In this document: in pieces, positions 37,545 through 45,262 of the stretch
Layout: every line of letters begins with the position of its first letter
Position numbering within the stretch: position 1 is the stretch's first letter
Source of the DNA: Nocardioides antri
Lineage (GTDB): Bacteria > Actinomycetota > Actinomycetes > Propionibacteriales > Nocardioidaceae
Direction: 5' to 3'
NCBI RefSeq assembly: GCF_008373765.1
Contig: NZ_VUJW01000003.1
Span: 62,001-126,000 of the forward strand
DNA: 64,000 bases
Notes under the pieces: model-generated
The model's database searches: none
What the model saw: the letters and a program-made list of their open reading frames with translations, nothing else
What the model was told of the DNA's origin: nothing
Program-made: the position numbers and the translations under genes

Positions 37545-38993
37545 ATGCCTCTGCTGTCCCGCCTGACCGCTGCGGCCATCGCCGTCGCCGCGGCCACCGC
37601 CGCGTTCGCCGTACCCGCCCCTGGCGCGCCCCTCGCGACGCCCGTCGCCGCGACACCGAAGGCGGAGCTTGCCCCCACCCCGGCCACCGCCGTGACGACG
37701 ACCGGCCTCCGCGACGTGATGTGGGTCGGCAACAACTGGGACGGCACCGCCAGCATCGTCGACGCCCGCACGTTCCGGGTGCTGAAGCGGGGCGTCAACC
37801 TGATCCCGGACAAGGCGCAGGAGGTGAGGGACATCCAGAGCGACCCGGTCGCGCTGGCGCTGTTCCTCGCGATCCGGATGGGGCCCGGCGAGGGGCACGA
37901 CCAGTACGTCGACGACATGTTCACGACGCTCAACGGCCGCTACCTCGCCGTCTCCCGCCCCAGCTTCGCCGACGTCATCTGGATCAACATCCGCCGTGCG
38001 ACGCTCGGCCTGCGGGGCGCAATCGTCCGCGAGCAGCAGATGGACGGCTTCCGCACTGACCACATGGGCCTCTCCCCCGACGGCAGGCGGCTGCTCGTGT
38101 CGGACTCGACCGCGCGCCAGGTCATCGAGTACGCGATGGTCGACCAGGAGCTGCCCGACGGCACCGCCGTCAGGATGGGCGACCGGCTCCGGACCTTCCC
38201 GTCCGGCGAGACGCCGCACGAGAGCAACTACACCCGGGACGGGAAGCGGATCTTCCACGCCTCGATCGGCCGGGTCTACACGCCCGGTGACGGCACCGCT
38301 GCCCTGGACGCGCTCTTCGACCCGCTCACCGACCCGGTCAAGGGCGACCGGTGGTTCCAGGTCGTGCGCAGCGAGGACTTCAAGATCCTCCGGCGCTGGG
38401 ACATCGGGCACGAGCTCGAGGAGGCCGGCTTCCCCAACATGAGCAGCGCGGTGCGCCCGATGGCGATCGCGCCGGGCGGTCGCTACCTCTACTTCCAGGT
38501 GTCCTTCTTCCACGGCTACGTCAAGTTCGACACCCGGGCGCCCGACCTCAACGGCACCACCGACTACACGCTGGAGGGCGTGCCCGAGCCGCCCGTCGGC
38601 CGGGTGCTCGGCATCGTGAACCTGCAGAACCGCGTGCCCACGATGCCGCGCGACCTCTACGTGAACGACTCCGCCCACCACGGGCTGTCGATCAACCGCC
38701 TCGGGACCAAGCTCTGCGTCGCCGGCACCATGGACGACTACGCCGCACTGGTCAACGTCGCCACCGGGCGGGCGAGGTACTACGACGAGGAGACGACCGG
38801 CCACCCCTACGGCAAGCCGTACTGGACCACCGAGGGTCTCCGCGACACCTGCTGGATCTCCCTCAGCGAGGACGACGCCCTGGCGGTGCTCGACACGCGC
38901 ACCGGCGAGGAGCTCGCGTACAAGAAGGTCGGCAACCACCCCCAGCGCGTGCGGCACGGCTACGTCCGGGAGTCGCTGATCGCCGACTGGTGA
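37545..38993 (+). CDS. Secreted YncE/beta-propeller-like protein
   Basis: A 482-residue protein with an Ala-rich signal peptide (about 25 residues) and repeated propeller-type blades such as WDGTASIVDARTFRV, LSPDGRRLLVSDSTARQVIEY and EDDALAVLDTRTGEELAYKKV. YncE-like proteins bind DNA or act as lactonase-like scaffolds, but no catalytic role can be read here. GGAAGG precedes the ATG at 37545. No neighbour suggests a specific task. Confidence 0.7.
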   Translation: MPLLSRLTAAAIAVAAATAAFAVPAPGAPLATPVAATPKAELAPTPATAVTTTGLRDVMWVGNNWDGTASIVDARTFRVLKRGVNLIPDKAQEVRDIQSDPVALALFLAIRMGPGEGHDQYVDDMFTTLNGRYLAVSRPSFADVIWINIRRATLGLRGAIVREQQMDGFRTDHMGLSPDGRRLLVSDSTARQVIEYAMVDQELPDGTAVRMGDRLRTFPSGETPHESNYTRDGKRIFHASIGRVYTPGDGTAALDALFDPLTDPVKGDRWFQVVRSEDFKILRRWDIGHELEEAGFPNMSSAVRPMAIAPGGRYLYFQVSFFHGYVKFDTRAPDLNGTTDYTLEGVPEPPVGRVLGIVNLQNRVPTMPRDLYVNDSAHHGLSINRLGTKLCVAGTMDDYAALVNVATGRARYYDEETTGHPYGKPYWTTEGLRDTCWISLSEDDALAVLDTRTGEELAYKKVGNHPQRVRHGYVRESLIADW

Positions 38994-38998
38994 CGGGT

Positions 38999-39004
38999 TA
39001 AAGT
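38999..39004 (+). promoter_or_regulatory. -10 box of leaderless purine nucleoside phosphorylase gene
   Basis: TAAAGT lies 7 bases before the GTG at 39012 and only a few bases after the preceding stop codon. Confidence 0.45.
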
Positions 39005-39011
39005 CCCGTCC

Positions 39012-39812
39012 GTGACCGAGCCCTCGCCGTACGACCTGGCCCAGCAGGCCGCCACCCGCCTCGCCGAGCTGACCGGCGTCGACCGCCACGACGTCGCCCT
39101 CGTCCTCGGCTCGGGCTGGCTGCCCGCGGCCGAGATGCTCGGCGAGACGACGGCCGAGGTCGACGTGACCGACCTGCCAGGCTTCAGCGCCGCAGCCGTC
39201 GTCGGACACTCGGGGAAGGTCCGCTCGGTCCGGGCCGGCGACCAGCGCCTGCTGGTCTTCCTCAGCCGGACGCACTACTACGAGGGCAGGGGCGTGGCGG
39301 CGGTCGTCCACGGCGTGCGTACGGCGGCCGCGGCCGGCTGCCGCGCCATCGTGCTCACGAACGGCTGCGGTGGCCTCAAGGAGACGTGGACGCCCGGCAC
39401 GCCGGTCCTGATCAGCGACCACATCAACCTCACGGGCGCATCACCGCTGTACGGCGCGAACTTCGTCGACCTCACCGACCTCTACTCCGCCCGGCTGCGC
39501 GCGGTGTGCCGGGAGATCGACCCGACGCTGGACGAGGGCGTCTACGTCCAGTTCCCCGGCCCGCACTACGAGACCCCGGCCGAGATCGGCATGGTCCGCG
39601 CGATCGGTGGCCACCTGGCCGGCATGAGCACGACCCTCGAGGCGATCGCGGCGCGCGAGGCCGGGATGGAGATCCTCGGCATCAGCCTGGTCACCAACCT
39701 CGCCGCCGGGATGAGCGGCGCACCGCTCGACCACGCCGAGGTGCTCGAGGCCGGCCGCGCGGCCGCCACCCGGATGGGCGACCTGCTCACCCGGGTCGTG
39801 CCGCGGATCTGA
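39012..39812 (+). CDS. punA: Purine nucleoside phosphorylase
   Basis: A 266-residue trimeric-type PNP that splits purine (deoxy)nucleosides with phosphate into base and (deoxy)ribose-1-phosphate. Signs are LVLGSGWLP (phosphate loop), RTHYYEGRG, the TNGCGGLKETW segment with a base-site Glu region, GPHYETPAEI and GMSTTLEAIAARE. It has a leaderless GTG start. It belongs with the mutase (45263), deoC (47591) and adenosine deaminase (52109) in a nucleoside-use cluster. Its 3' end overlaps the convergent WYL regulator by 26 bases. Confidence 0.94.
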   Translation: MTEPSPYDLAQQAATRLAELTGVDRHDVALVLGSGWLPAAEMLGETTAEVDVTDLPGFSAAAVVGHSGKVRSVRAGDQRLLVFLSRTHYYEGRGVAAVVHGVRTAAAAGCRAIVLTNGCGGLKETWTPGTPVLISDHINLTGASPLYGANFVDLTDLYSARLRAVCREIDPTLDEGVYVQFPGPHYETPAEIGMVRAIGGHLAGMSTTLEAIAAREAGMEILGISLVTNLAAGMSGAPLDHAEVLEAGRAAATRMGDLLTRVVPRI

Positions 39813-40749
39813 CGAACCGCTCGCCGAGTCGCCCGAGCAGCGCGGACAGCTCGTCGGGCGCCTCCACGGTGAACGCGCAGTCGAGGCCGGCCAGGATCAT
39901 CACCGGCCAGTCGAGGGTGTCGGTGTTGAGGATCATCCGGCACTCGCCGTCGGAGACAGTCTCGACCGACCCCCAGCGTCCCATCATCCTCCCGACCTCG
40001 GCGGCGGGCGCAGCGAGCCGGACGCGCACCTGGTAGCGCTGCGGCTGGGACCGCAGCCCGGATCGGACGAACGCGAGCGCGTCGCCGCCGGGCAGGTCCC
40101 GCGGCCGGAACCGCTGACCGGTCGCCTGCGGGGCGCCCGAGACGCGGTCGATCCGGAACGTCCGCCAGTCCTGGCGGTCGCGGTCGTAGGCGACGAGGTA
40201 CCACCGCCGGCCGAGGTTGACCAGCCGGTACGGCTCGACCCGGCGGCCGCTGGCGGTGCCGTCGGCGGCGGTGTAGTCGAAGGTCACCACCTCGTCGTCG
40301 CGACAGGTCTGGGCGAGGGTCGTCAGCGTCGCAGCGTCGATCACGGGTCCTCCCGACCAGGGGAGGCCGTCGGTCTGCGACGCGAGCGCGTCCATCCGGC
40401 GACGCAGTCGCGGCGGCATCAACGCGATCACCTTGGTCAGCGCCTGGACCGACGTCTCCTCGATCCCGCCCACGTGACCACCGGCCGCGGACCTCAGCCC
40501 CACCGCGATCGCCACCGCCTCCTCGTCCTCGAGCAGCAGTGGCGGCAGGTTCGACCCGGCCCGCAGCTGGTAGCCGCCGGCCGCGCCCCGGACCGCGTCG
40601 ACGTCGTACCCCAGGTCGCGGAGGCGGTCGACGTCACGCCGCAGCGTCCGCGGGCTCACCTCGAGGCGCTCGGCCAGCTCGCCGCCGGACCAGAACCGGT
40701 GGGTCTGGAGCAGCGACAACAGCCGCAGCATCCGCGCGCTCGTGCTCAT
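39787..40749 (-). CDS. WYL-domain transcriptional regulator of the ABC exporter operon
   Basis: A 320-residue paralog of the regulator at 652. The N-terminal HTH has LAERLEVSPRTLRRDVDRLRDLG, the WYL domain is near residue 150 (VEPYRLVNLGRRWYLVAYD), and the C-terminal WCX region follows. The ATG at 40749 follows a weak GGGTGG site. It is divergent from a drug-type ABC exporter, with a perfect 14-bp-arm dyad in the 62-base gap, so it very probably controls the exporter and itself. The ligand is unknown. Confidence 0.9.
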   Translation of the reverse strand: MSTSARMLRLLSLLQTHRFWSGGELAERLEVSPRTLRRDVDRLRDLGYDVDAVRGAAGGYQLRAGSNLPPLLLEDEEAVAIAVGLRSAAGGHVGGIEETSVQALTKVIALMPPRLRRRMDALASQTDGLPWSGGPVIDAATLTTLAQTCRDDEVVTFDYTAADGTASGRRVEPYRLVNLGRRWYLVAYDRDRQDWRTFRIDRVSGAPQATGQRFRPRDLPGGDALAFVRSGLRSQPQRYQVRVRLAAPAAEVGRMMGRWGSVETVSDGECRMILNTDTLDWPVMILAGLDCAFTVEAPDELSALLGRLGERFVRSAARPG

Positions 40750-40764
40750 GTCGCCACCCTGATT

Positions 40765-40804
40765 TCCAATGCGGTCAGAACCTGACCGCATTGGATCCTA
40801 GCGT
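40765..40804 (+). promoter_or_regulatory. Perfect 14-bp dyad operator and -10 box of the ABC exporter
   Basis: TCCAATGCGGTCAG (40765-40778), a 3-base spacer, and its exact reverse complement (40782-40795) form a 31-bp operator. It ends 4 bases before a TAGCGT -10 box (40799-40804), which is 7 bases before the ATG at 40812. The operator covers the -35 region, so binding should repress. Confidence 0.75.
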
Positions 40805-40811
40805 GGTCGTC

Positions 40812-41840
40812 ATGACCCACCACCACACGAATCAGGACCCGAGGAGGCCGGTGATCCGCACCGTCGGGCTCACCCGCCACTTCACCCGCAACAAGCAGAC
40901 GATCGAGGCCGTCCGCGGCCTGGACCTGGAGATCGCGCCCGGCGAGCTGGTCGCGTTCCTCGGCCCCAACGGAGCAGGTAAGTCCACCACCCTGCGGATG
41001 CTCACGACGCTGATCGCGCCGACGGCGGGCACCGCCGAGGTGGCGGGGTACGACGTCACCCGCGACCGGGCGGCGGTCCGCCGCTCGATCGGGTACGTCG
41101 GGCAGGGCAACGCCGCCGGCCACCAGTACCGCGGCCGTGACGAGCTGATGAGCCAGGCCCGCGCCCACGGCCTGTCCCGGCGCGACGCCCGGGCACGGAC
41201 CGAGGAGCTGCTCGAGGCGTTCGACCTCACCGAGCACGCCGACCGCCCGGTCTCACGCCTGTCGGGCGGTCAGCGGCGGCGGCTCGACGTCGCGATCGGC
41301 CTGGTCCAGGAGCCGGCGATCCTGTTCCTCGACGAGCCGTCGACCGGGCTCGACCCGCAGAACCGGGTGAACCTCCAGGAGCAGGTGCGCCGGCTCAACG
41401 CCGAGCTCGGCACCACGATCGTGATCACGACCCACTACCTCGAGGAGGCGGACGCGCTCGCGGGGCGCGTGATCGTGATCGACCACGGGCGGATGATCGC
41501 CGACGACACGGCGGGCGCCCTGAAGTCGGCGCTCGGCGACCTGGTCTCGATGGAGCTCGCGACGACCGAGCACGCCCAGGCTGCGGCGATCCGCGCCGAC
41601 CGGATCCCCGGCGCGCAGGTGACGGTGGCCGGCACCTCCGTCGAGGTCCGCGCGCCCTTCGGCCGGAGCGCAGCCCCGGCGCTCGTCGCCGACCTCGCCG
41701 CGGCCGGCACGCCGGTCACCGGGCTGGAGGTCGTCGGGCCGACGCTCGACGACGTCTTCCTCAACCTGACCGGGCGCAGCCTGCGCGAGTCCGACCACAC
41801 CGCCGAGCAGACCGACCAGCACGAAGGAGAGGCAGCATGA
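40812..41840 (+). CDS. ABC transporter ATP-binding protein (DrrA-like)
   Basis: A 342-residue ATPase of the daunorubicin-resistance type. Walker A is GPNGAGKST (residues 51-59), signature LSGGQRRRLDVA, Walker B ILFLDEPSTGLD, and switch His in TTHYLEEAD. A C-terminal DrrA-type extension follows. It powers export of a hydrophobic compound through the permease encoded next. It is leaderless from ATG 40812. The stop overlaps the permease ATG (ATGA). Drug or lipid export is inferred from the family; the substrate is unknown. Confidence 0.93.
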   Translation: MTHHHTNQDPRRPVIRTVGLTRHFTRNKQTIEAVRGLDLEIAPGELVAFLGPNGAGKSTTLRMLTTLIAPTAGTAEVAGYDVTRDRAAVRRSIGYVGQGNAAGHQYRGRDELMSQARAHGLSRRDARARTEELLEAFDLTEHADRPVSRLSGGQRRRLDVAIGLVQEPAILFLDEPSTGLDPQNRVNLQEQVRRLNAELGTTIVITTHYLEEADALAGRVIVIDHGRMIADDTAGALKSALGDLVSMELATTEHAQAAAIRADRIPGAQVTVAGTSVEVRAPFGRSAAPALVADLAAAGTPVTGLEVVGPTLDDVFLNLTGRSLRESDHTAEQTDQHEGEAA

Positions 41841-42661
41841 CCATCGAGATCACCGAGCGCCGCGGGTCGGCCGCCGGCGCAGCAGCGGTTCGTCGTACCT
41901 CCGTCCACGCCGCGCCGGTCGGCATCGTGACCGACATCGGCAACGTCTTCGTCCGCGAGCTGATGCCGGTGCTCCGCAACCCCGCGTCCGTCCTCTTCGC
42001 GATGGTCCAGCCGCTGGTGTTCCTGGCCCTCTTCGCGCCGCTGCTCCCCGAGACCACCACCGGCTCGGCGCTGCAGTGGTTCGTGCCCGGGATCGTCTCG
42101 ATGACGGCTCTGATGAGCGCGTCGTTCACGGGCGCGAACCTCAGCGAGGAGATCATCAGCGGCTCCTTCGAGCGGCTCCTCGTGTCGCCGGTACGCCGCT
42201 CGGCACTGCTGGTCGGCAAGTCGCTGCGCGAGATGGTGCCGCTCGTCCTGCAGACGCTGGTGATCGTGCTCGCCGTGGCGCCGTTCGCGTTCGACGTGCA
42301 CGTCGTCGGCATCGTCTCCGGCATCGCGGTGCTGGTGCCGTTCAGCGTCGGACTCGGCGCCCTCAGCCTCGCGCTGGCGGTGGTCGCGAAGGACCAGGCG
42401 TGGGTGTTCTGGACCGTGCAGCAGACGGCGATCTTCCCGCTGCTCCTGCTCGCGGGTGTCCTGCTCCCCGTCGACGGCGCACCGGCCTGGCTGCAGACCG
42501 CCGCCGACCTCAACCCGCTGCGCTACATCGTCGACGCCGAGCGCGTGCTCTTCGCCGGCGACTACCCGGCCGACACGATCGCCGCGGGTCTCGCCGGGTC
42601 GCTCGTCGTGGGCGTGCTCGGCCTGTGGGTGGGCGTCAAGGCGATGCGCGGCGCCCGCTGA
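41837..42661 (+). CDS. ABC-2 type transporter permease (DrrB-like)
   Basis: A 274-residue membrane protein with six hydrophobic helices and the ABC-2 pattern (VFVRELMPVLRNPASVLFAMVQPLVF at the N-terminus, SFERLLVSPVRRSALLVGKSLREM in the cytoplasmic loop, LNPLRYIVDAERV near the end). It forms the pore for the ATPase at 40812 and is translationally coupled to it. The operon has just these two genes, and the WYL regulator is divergent. A hairpin at 42712-42726 may end the transcript. Confidence 0.92.
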   Translation: MTIEITERRGSAAGAAAVRRTSVHAAPVGIVTDIGNVFVRELMPVLRNPASVLFAMVQPLVFLALFAPLLPETTTGSALQWFVPGIVSMTALMSASFTGANLSEEIISGSFERLLVSPVRRSALLVGKSLREMVPLVLQTLVIVLAVAPFAFDVHVVGIVSGIAVLVPFSVGLGALSLALAVVAKDQAWVFWTVQQTAIFPLLLLAGVLLPVDGAPAWLQTAADLNPLRYIVDAERVLFAGDYPADTIAAGLAGSLVVGVLGLWVGVKAMRGAR

Positions 42662-42711
42662 ACCACTCGATCGCCGTCCGGTCCGGCTCTGCCGGGCCGG
42701 GCGGCGTCGCC

Positions 42712-42726
42712 GTCCGGCTCCCGGAC
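42712..42726. terminator. Hairpin between convergent genes, probable bidirectional terminator
   Basis: GTCCGG-CTC-CCGGAC is a perfect 6-bp stem in the 77-base gap between the convergent permease and SRPBCC genes. It has no U-run on either strand. Confidence 0.45.
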
Positions 42727-42738
42727 AAGGCCCGGGAG

Positions 42739-43182
42739 CTACTGGAACCGTGCCTGCAGACCGCGCTCACACCCGCGCATCATCCGGTGGTGGTTCCAGC
42801 TCAGCAGCGGGCGCGCGAGCCGCGACGCGACCGCCAGCGCCCCGGTCACGACGACCTCCTGCGCGAAGTCGGTCCGGGTGCCGCCGGCGGCCGGCGACAG
42901 CGTCCAGCGCACCCAGCCGTCGAGGTCACCGCGGACGGCGACCTCCAGCACCGGCGCCTCCCGCGAGACGGCGTCGAGGACGAGGTCGAGGGTGTAGGGC
43001 AGCGTGGAGCGACACAGCACCCGAGCGGTGTCCGGGCCCAGCTTGACGACCGCACGCACCTGCGGCCACCACTCCGGGTAGTGCTCCAGGTCGACGACCG
43101 TGGCGGCGACCTCTGCCATCGGCGCCGCGGTCACCCACGACGCGGAGAAGGTGTACGACGCCGGCACCCGCCCATGATGCAC
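42739..43182 (-). CDS. SRPBCC family protein
   Basis: A 147-residue START-like protein (FSASWVTAAPMAEVAATVVDLEHYPEWWPQV at the N-terminus; TDFAQEVVVTG and a C-terminal helix). Such small proteins bind hydrophobic ligands or act as cyclases or dehydrases; no catalytic residue can be assigned. The start is uncertain: GTG at 43182 gives the longest form, and a GTG at 43167 (VPASYTFS) is also possible. It follows the secreted pair on the same strand after 16 bases. Confidence 0.7.
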   Translation of the reverse strand: MHHGRVPASYTFSASWVTAAPMAEVAATVVDLEHYPEWWPQVRAVVKLGPDTARVLCRSTLPYTLDLVLDAVSREAPVLEVAVRGDLDGWVRWTLSPAAGGTRTDFAQEVVVTGALAVASRLARPLLSWNHHRMMRGCERGLQARFQ

Positions 43183-43198
43183 CGCGGCCCGGCAGACC

Positions 43199-44077
43199 TC
43201 AGCAGCGGTTGGCGCCCTGGGTCAGCGTCGCGCCGGTCGGCGGGACCTTGCCCCGGGTGAGGTCGTAGTGGCGCACCCAGTCGAGCTTCACCTGGGACTT
43301 GTCCATCTCCTTGGCGCCGTCACCGACCAGCCGCAGCCGGAGCGTCATCGGCACGGAGGGCCTCGCTGCGGCTGCGCCGAGGGAGGCGATCGCCCTGCCG
43401 TTGACGAACCAGGTGATCCGCCGCCCGGTGATCTGGAGCCCGAACGCGTAGTTGTCGCCGCTCTGCGGGAAGCCGGAGTCGTAGGTCTTGCTCCAGCGGA
43501 CGTCGCCGGCGCTGGCGCCGATCTTGAGGGAGCCGTTGCCCGGCGAGACCTCGGCGATGGTGATGCTGCGCTTGCAAGCGTCGGCGGTGAGGTCGTCGGG
43601 GATCAGCTCGATGATGAAGCGGTAGTCGGCCTCGGGGCTCTGGAGCCGCTCGGCCCGCTCTCGGATCTCCCAGCGGCCACGTTGGGCCGCCTGGTCCCGG
43701 AGCGTGAGCATGGTCGTGCCGTGGTCGGGCAGCGCGTCCAGGTCCCGGTTGCGGATGACGCCGCTGTGGAACTCCAGGCCGCCGCCGTACTTCACGACCC
43801 GGCCGGTGCCGTCGGAGTACTCGGTCCAGCGGCCCACCCGGATGTCCTCGCCGCGGTACGGCGGGCTGTCGAGCGACTCGCCGAACTCCCACGCGAAGTC
43901 CCACTGCATGACGCCCCAGCCGAAGGTCTGGGCCGCCGTGGCGCCGTCGCCGGCGAGCGCGGCCCGGGTCGGCCTCGGGGCCTCGGCCGTGCCCGGAGCG
44001 AGGGTGGCGGGTCCGACGACCAGCGCGGCCGCGACCACCGCGAGCCGGAGCGCGAAGCTCTTCGTGAGCACGCCCAT
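43199..44077 (-). CDS. Secreted beta-sandwich (concanavalin/GH16-like) protein
   Basis: A 292-residue protein with a signal peptide (about 30 residues) and a single beta-rich domain. The pattern (WDFAWEFGESLD, GLEFHSGVIRNR, YRFIIELIPDD, FGLQITGRRITWFVNGRAIASL) recalls GH16/laminarinase-type jelly rolls. The GH16 catalytic E-x-D-x-x-E motif is not visible, so it may bind but not cut polysaccharide. The ATG shares one base with the stop of the upstream secreted gene, so the pair is co-translated. Confidence 0.6.
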   Translation of the reverse strand: MGVLTKSFALRLAVVAAALVVGPATLAPGTAEAPRPTRAALAGDGATAAQTFGWGVMQWDFAWEFGESLDSPPYRGEDIRVGRWTEYSDGTGRVVKYGGGLEFHSGVIRNRDLDALPDHGTTMLTLRDQAAQRGRWEIRERAERLQSPEADYRFIIELIPDDLTADACKRSITIAEVSPGNGSLKIGASAGDVRWSKTYDSGFPQSGDNYAFGLQITGRRITWFVNGRAIASLGAAAARPSVPMTLRLRLVGDGAKEMDKSQVKLDWVRHYDLTRGKVPPTGATLTQGANRC

Positions 44078-45153
44078 CAGTTCCCGCCCCCCGACTCTGC
44101 CGGCGTGACTCTCGTGACGCGCTGCGGCAGCCTCGTGTAGATCCCCTGCGCGCTCACGGTGTAGACCGCGTACTTGTAGGTCGTCGAGGGCTGCACGTCG
44201 GTGTCGGTGAACGTCGTCGCCGTCCGGTCGTTCAACGTCTGGTACTCGTGCTCGGGGGCGGTCGGCACCGGCGAGTTCTGACCGATCCTGCGCGCGATCA
44301 CGATCCTGGCCCGCGCGGCGTCCACCGGCAGCGTCCACGCCAGCACGAAGGAGGTGGCCCGGGGGGTGGCCTGCAGGCTACTCACCGGCTCGGGCCGCGG
44401 CAGGAACCGCACGTCGAAGGGCGTGGAGAGGAACCAGCCGACCTTGTCGCCGTTGTTGGCCCAGTTCTCCAGCCGGACCCGGAAGGTGCCTTCCTGCGCC
44501 GGGTTCGTCCCGTCGTACTGGCCGAAGCTGAGCACGCCGTTCTGTCCGACCGTGCCCCTGGCGAACACCTCCCAGGTCCCGGGTCCGGTGCGGCGCTGCA
44601 GCGTGACGGCGCGGCCCGGGAGGACCTTCTTGGTCTGGTTCGCCGCCGTGTCGACGCGGAGCGAGAACGGCTCGCCGACCACGGCGGTGCCGACGGCGAG
44701 GGTCTGCGGGAGCGGGACGTCGGCGGCATCGTGCTCGAAGAGCTGGATGTCGACGTCCTGGTGGATGCTCTTGAAGACGTGAGCGGGGGTCGCACCGACG
44801 CCGCTGGCGACGCGGAAGTAGACGAAGTTCATCGCCGGCGCCGGGAACGTGAACCGGAAGGAGCCGTCCCGGTTGGTCATCCTGGTGAACCTGTTGCCGG
44901 TCTGGGGGTCGGGGACGTCGGCCCACGCCGCCGTCTGGTTGCCGCGGCGCTGCAGCCAGATCCGCCGCTCGCCGGTCGAGCCGATGTTGCCCGTCCACGT
45001 GGTCTGCTGACCGCCGTAGGAGTTGGCGCCCGGCGTCACCGTCAGCGACGGCGCGGGGGCGCCACTGCTCGACGGCACGAAGAAGAGGGCGGCGACGACC
45101 GCCACCACCGGCAGCCAGCAGAGGGCTGCGGTTCGTACCCCATGTCTCGACAA
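44077..45153 (-). CDS. Secreted protein with fibronectin III-like C-terminal domain
   Basis: A 358-residue exported protein: signal peptide (about 32 residues), two beta-sandwich-like blocks (residues 40-150 and 155-265), then an Fn3-type domain (VSSLQATPRATSFVLAWTL to YKYAVYTVSAQG). Fn3 units are common on wall or polysaccharide-binding proteins. The start is decided by the ribosome site: GGGAGG lies 8 bases before a TTG at 45153, whereas the GTG at 45162 falls inside that site. It is coupled to the next secreted protein. No family name is recognised. Confidence 0.65.
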   Translation of the reverse strand: MSRHGVRTAALCWLPVVAVVAALFFVPSSSGAPAPSLTVTPGANSYGGQQTTWTGNIGSTGERRIWLQRRGNQTAAWADVPDPQTGNRFTRMTNRDGSFRFTFPAPAMNFVYFRVASGVGATPAHVFKSIHQDVDIQLFEHDAADVPLPQTLAVGTAVVGEPFSLRVDTAANQTKKVLPGRAVTLQRRTGPGTWEVFARGTVGQNGVLSFGQYDGTNPAQEGTFRVRLENWANNGDKVGWFLSTPFDVRFLPRPEPVSSLQATPRATSFVLAWTLPVDAARARIVIARRIGQNSPVPTAPEHEYQTLNDRTATTFTDTDVQPSTTYKYAVYTVSAQGIYTRLPQRVTRVTPAESGGGN

Positions 45154-45247
45154 TGTGCTCACCTCCCGGGAGACAGTAGGTGGGCACGGGACGCCTCGCA
45201 GGGTTTCGTCGCAAGTGTGGCCGATCGGACGACCCGCCTAGTTCGGC

Positions 45248-45255
45248 TATACCGT
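45248..45255 (+). promoter_or_regulatory. -10 region of the phosphomutase gene
   Basis: TATACCGT offers TATACC or TACCGT as the box, 9 or 7 bases before the ATG at 45263. It supports the ATG over an in-frame GTG at 45254, which overlaps the box. Confidence 0.4.
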
Positions 45256-45262
45256 GCCGTCC

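Noticed and set aside
41253-42513. Two antisense frames over the ABC operon
   Set aside because: Shadow frames; the plus strand has all ABC motifs and a matching promoter.
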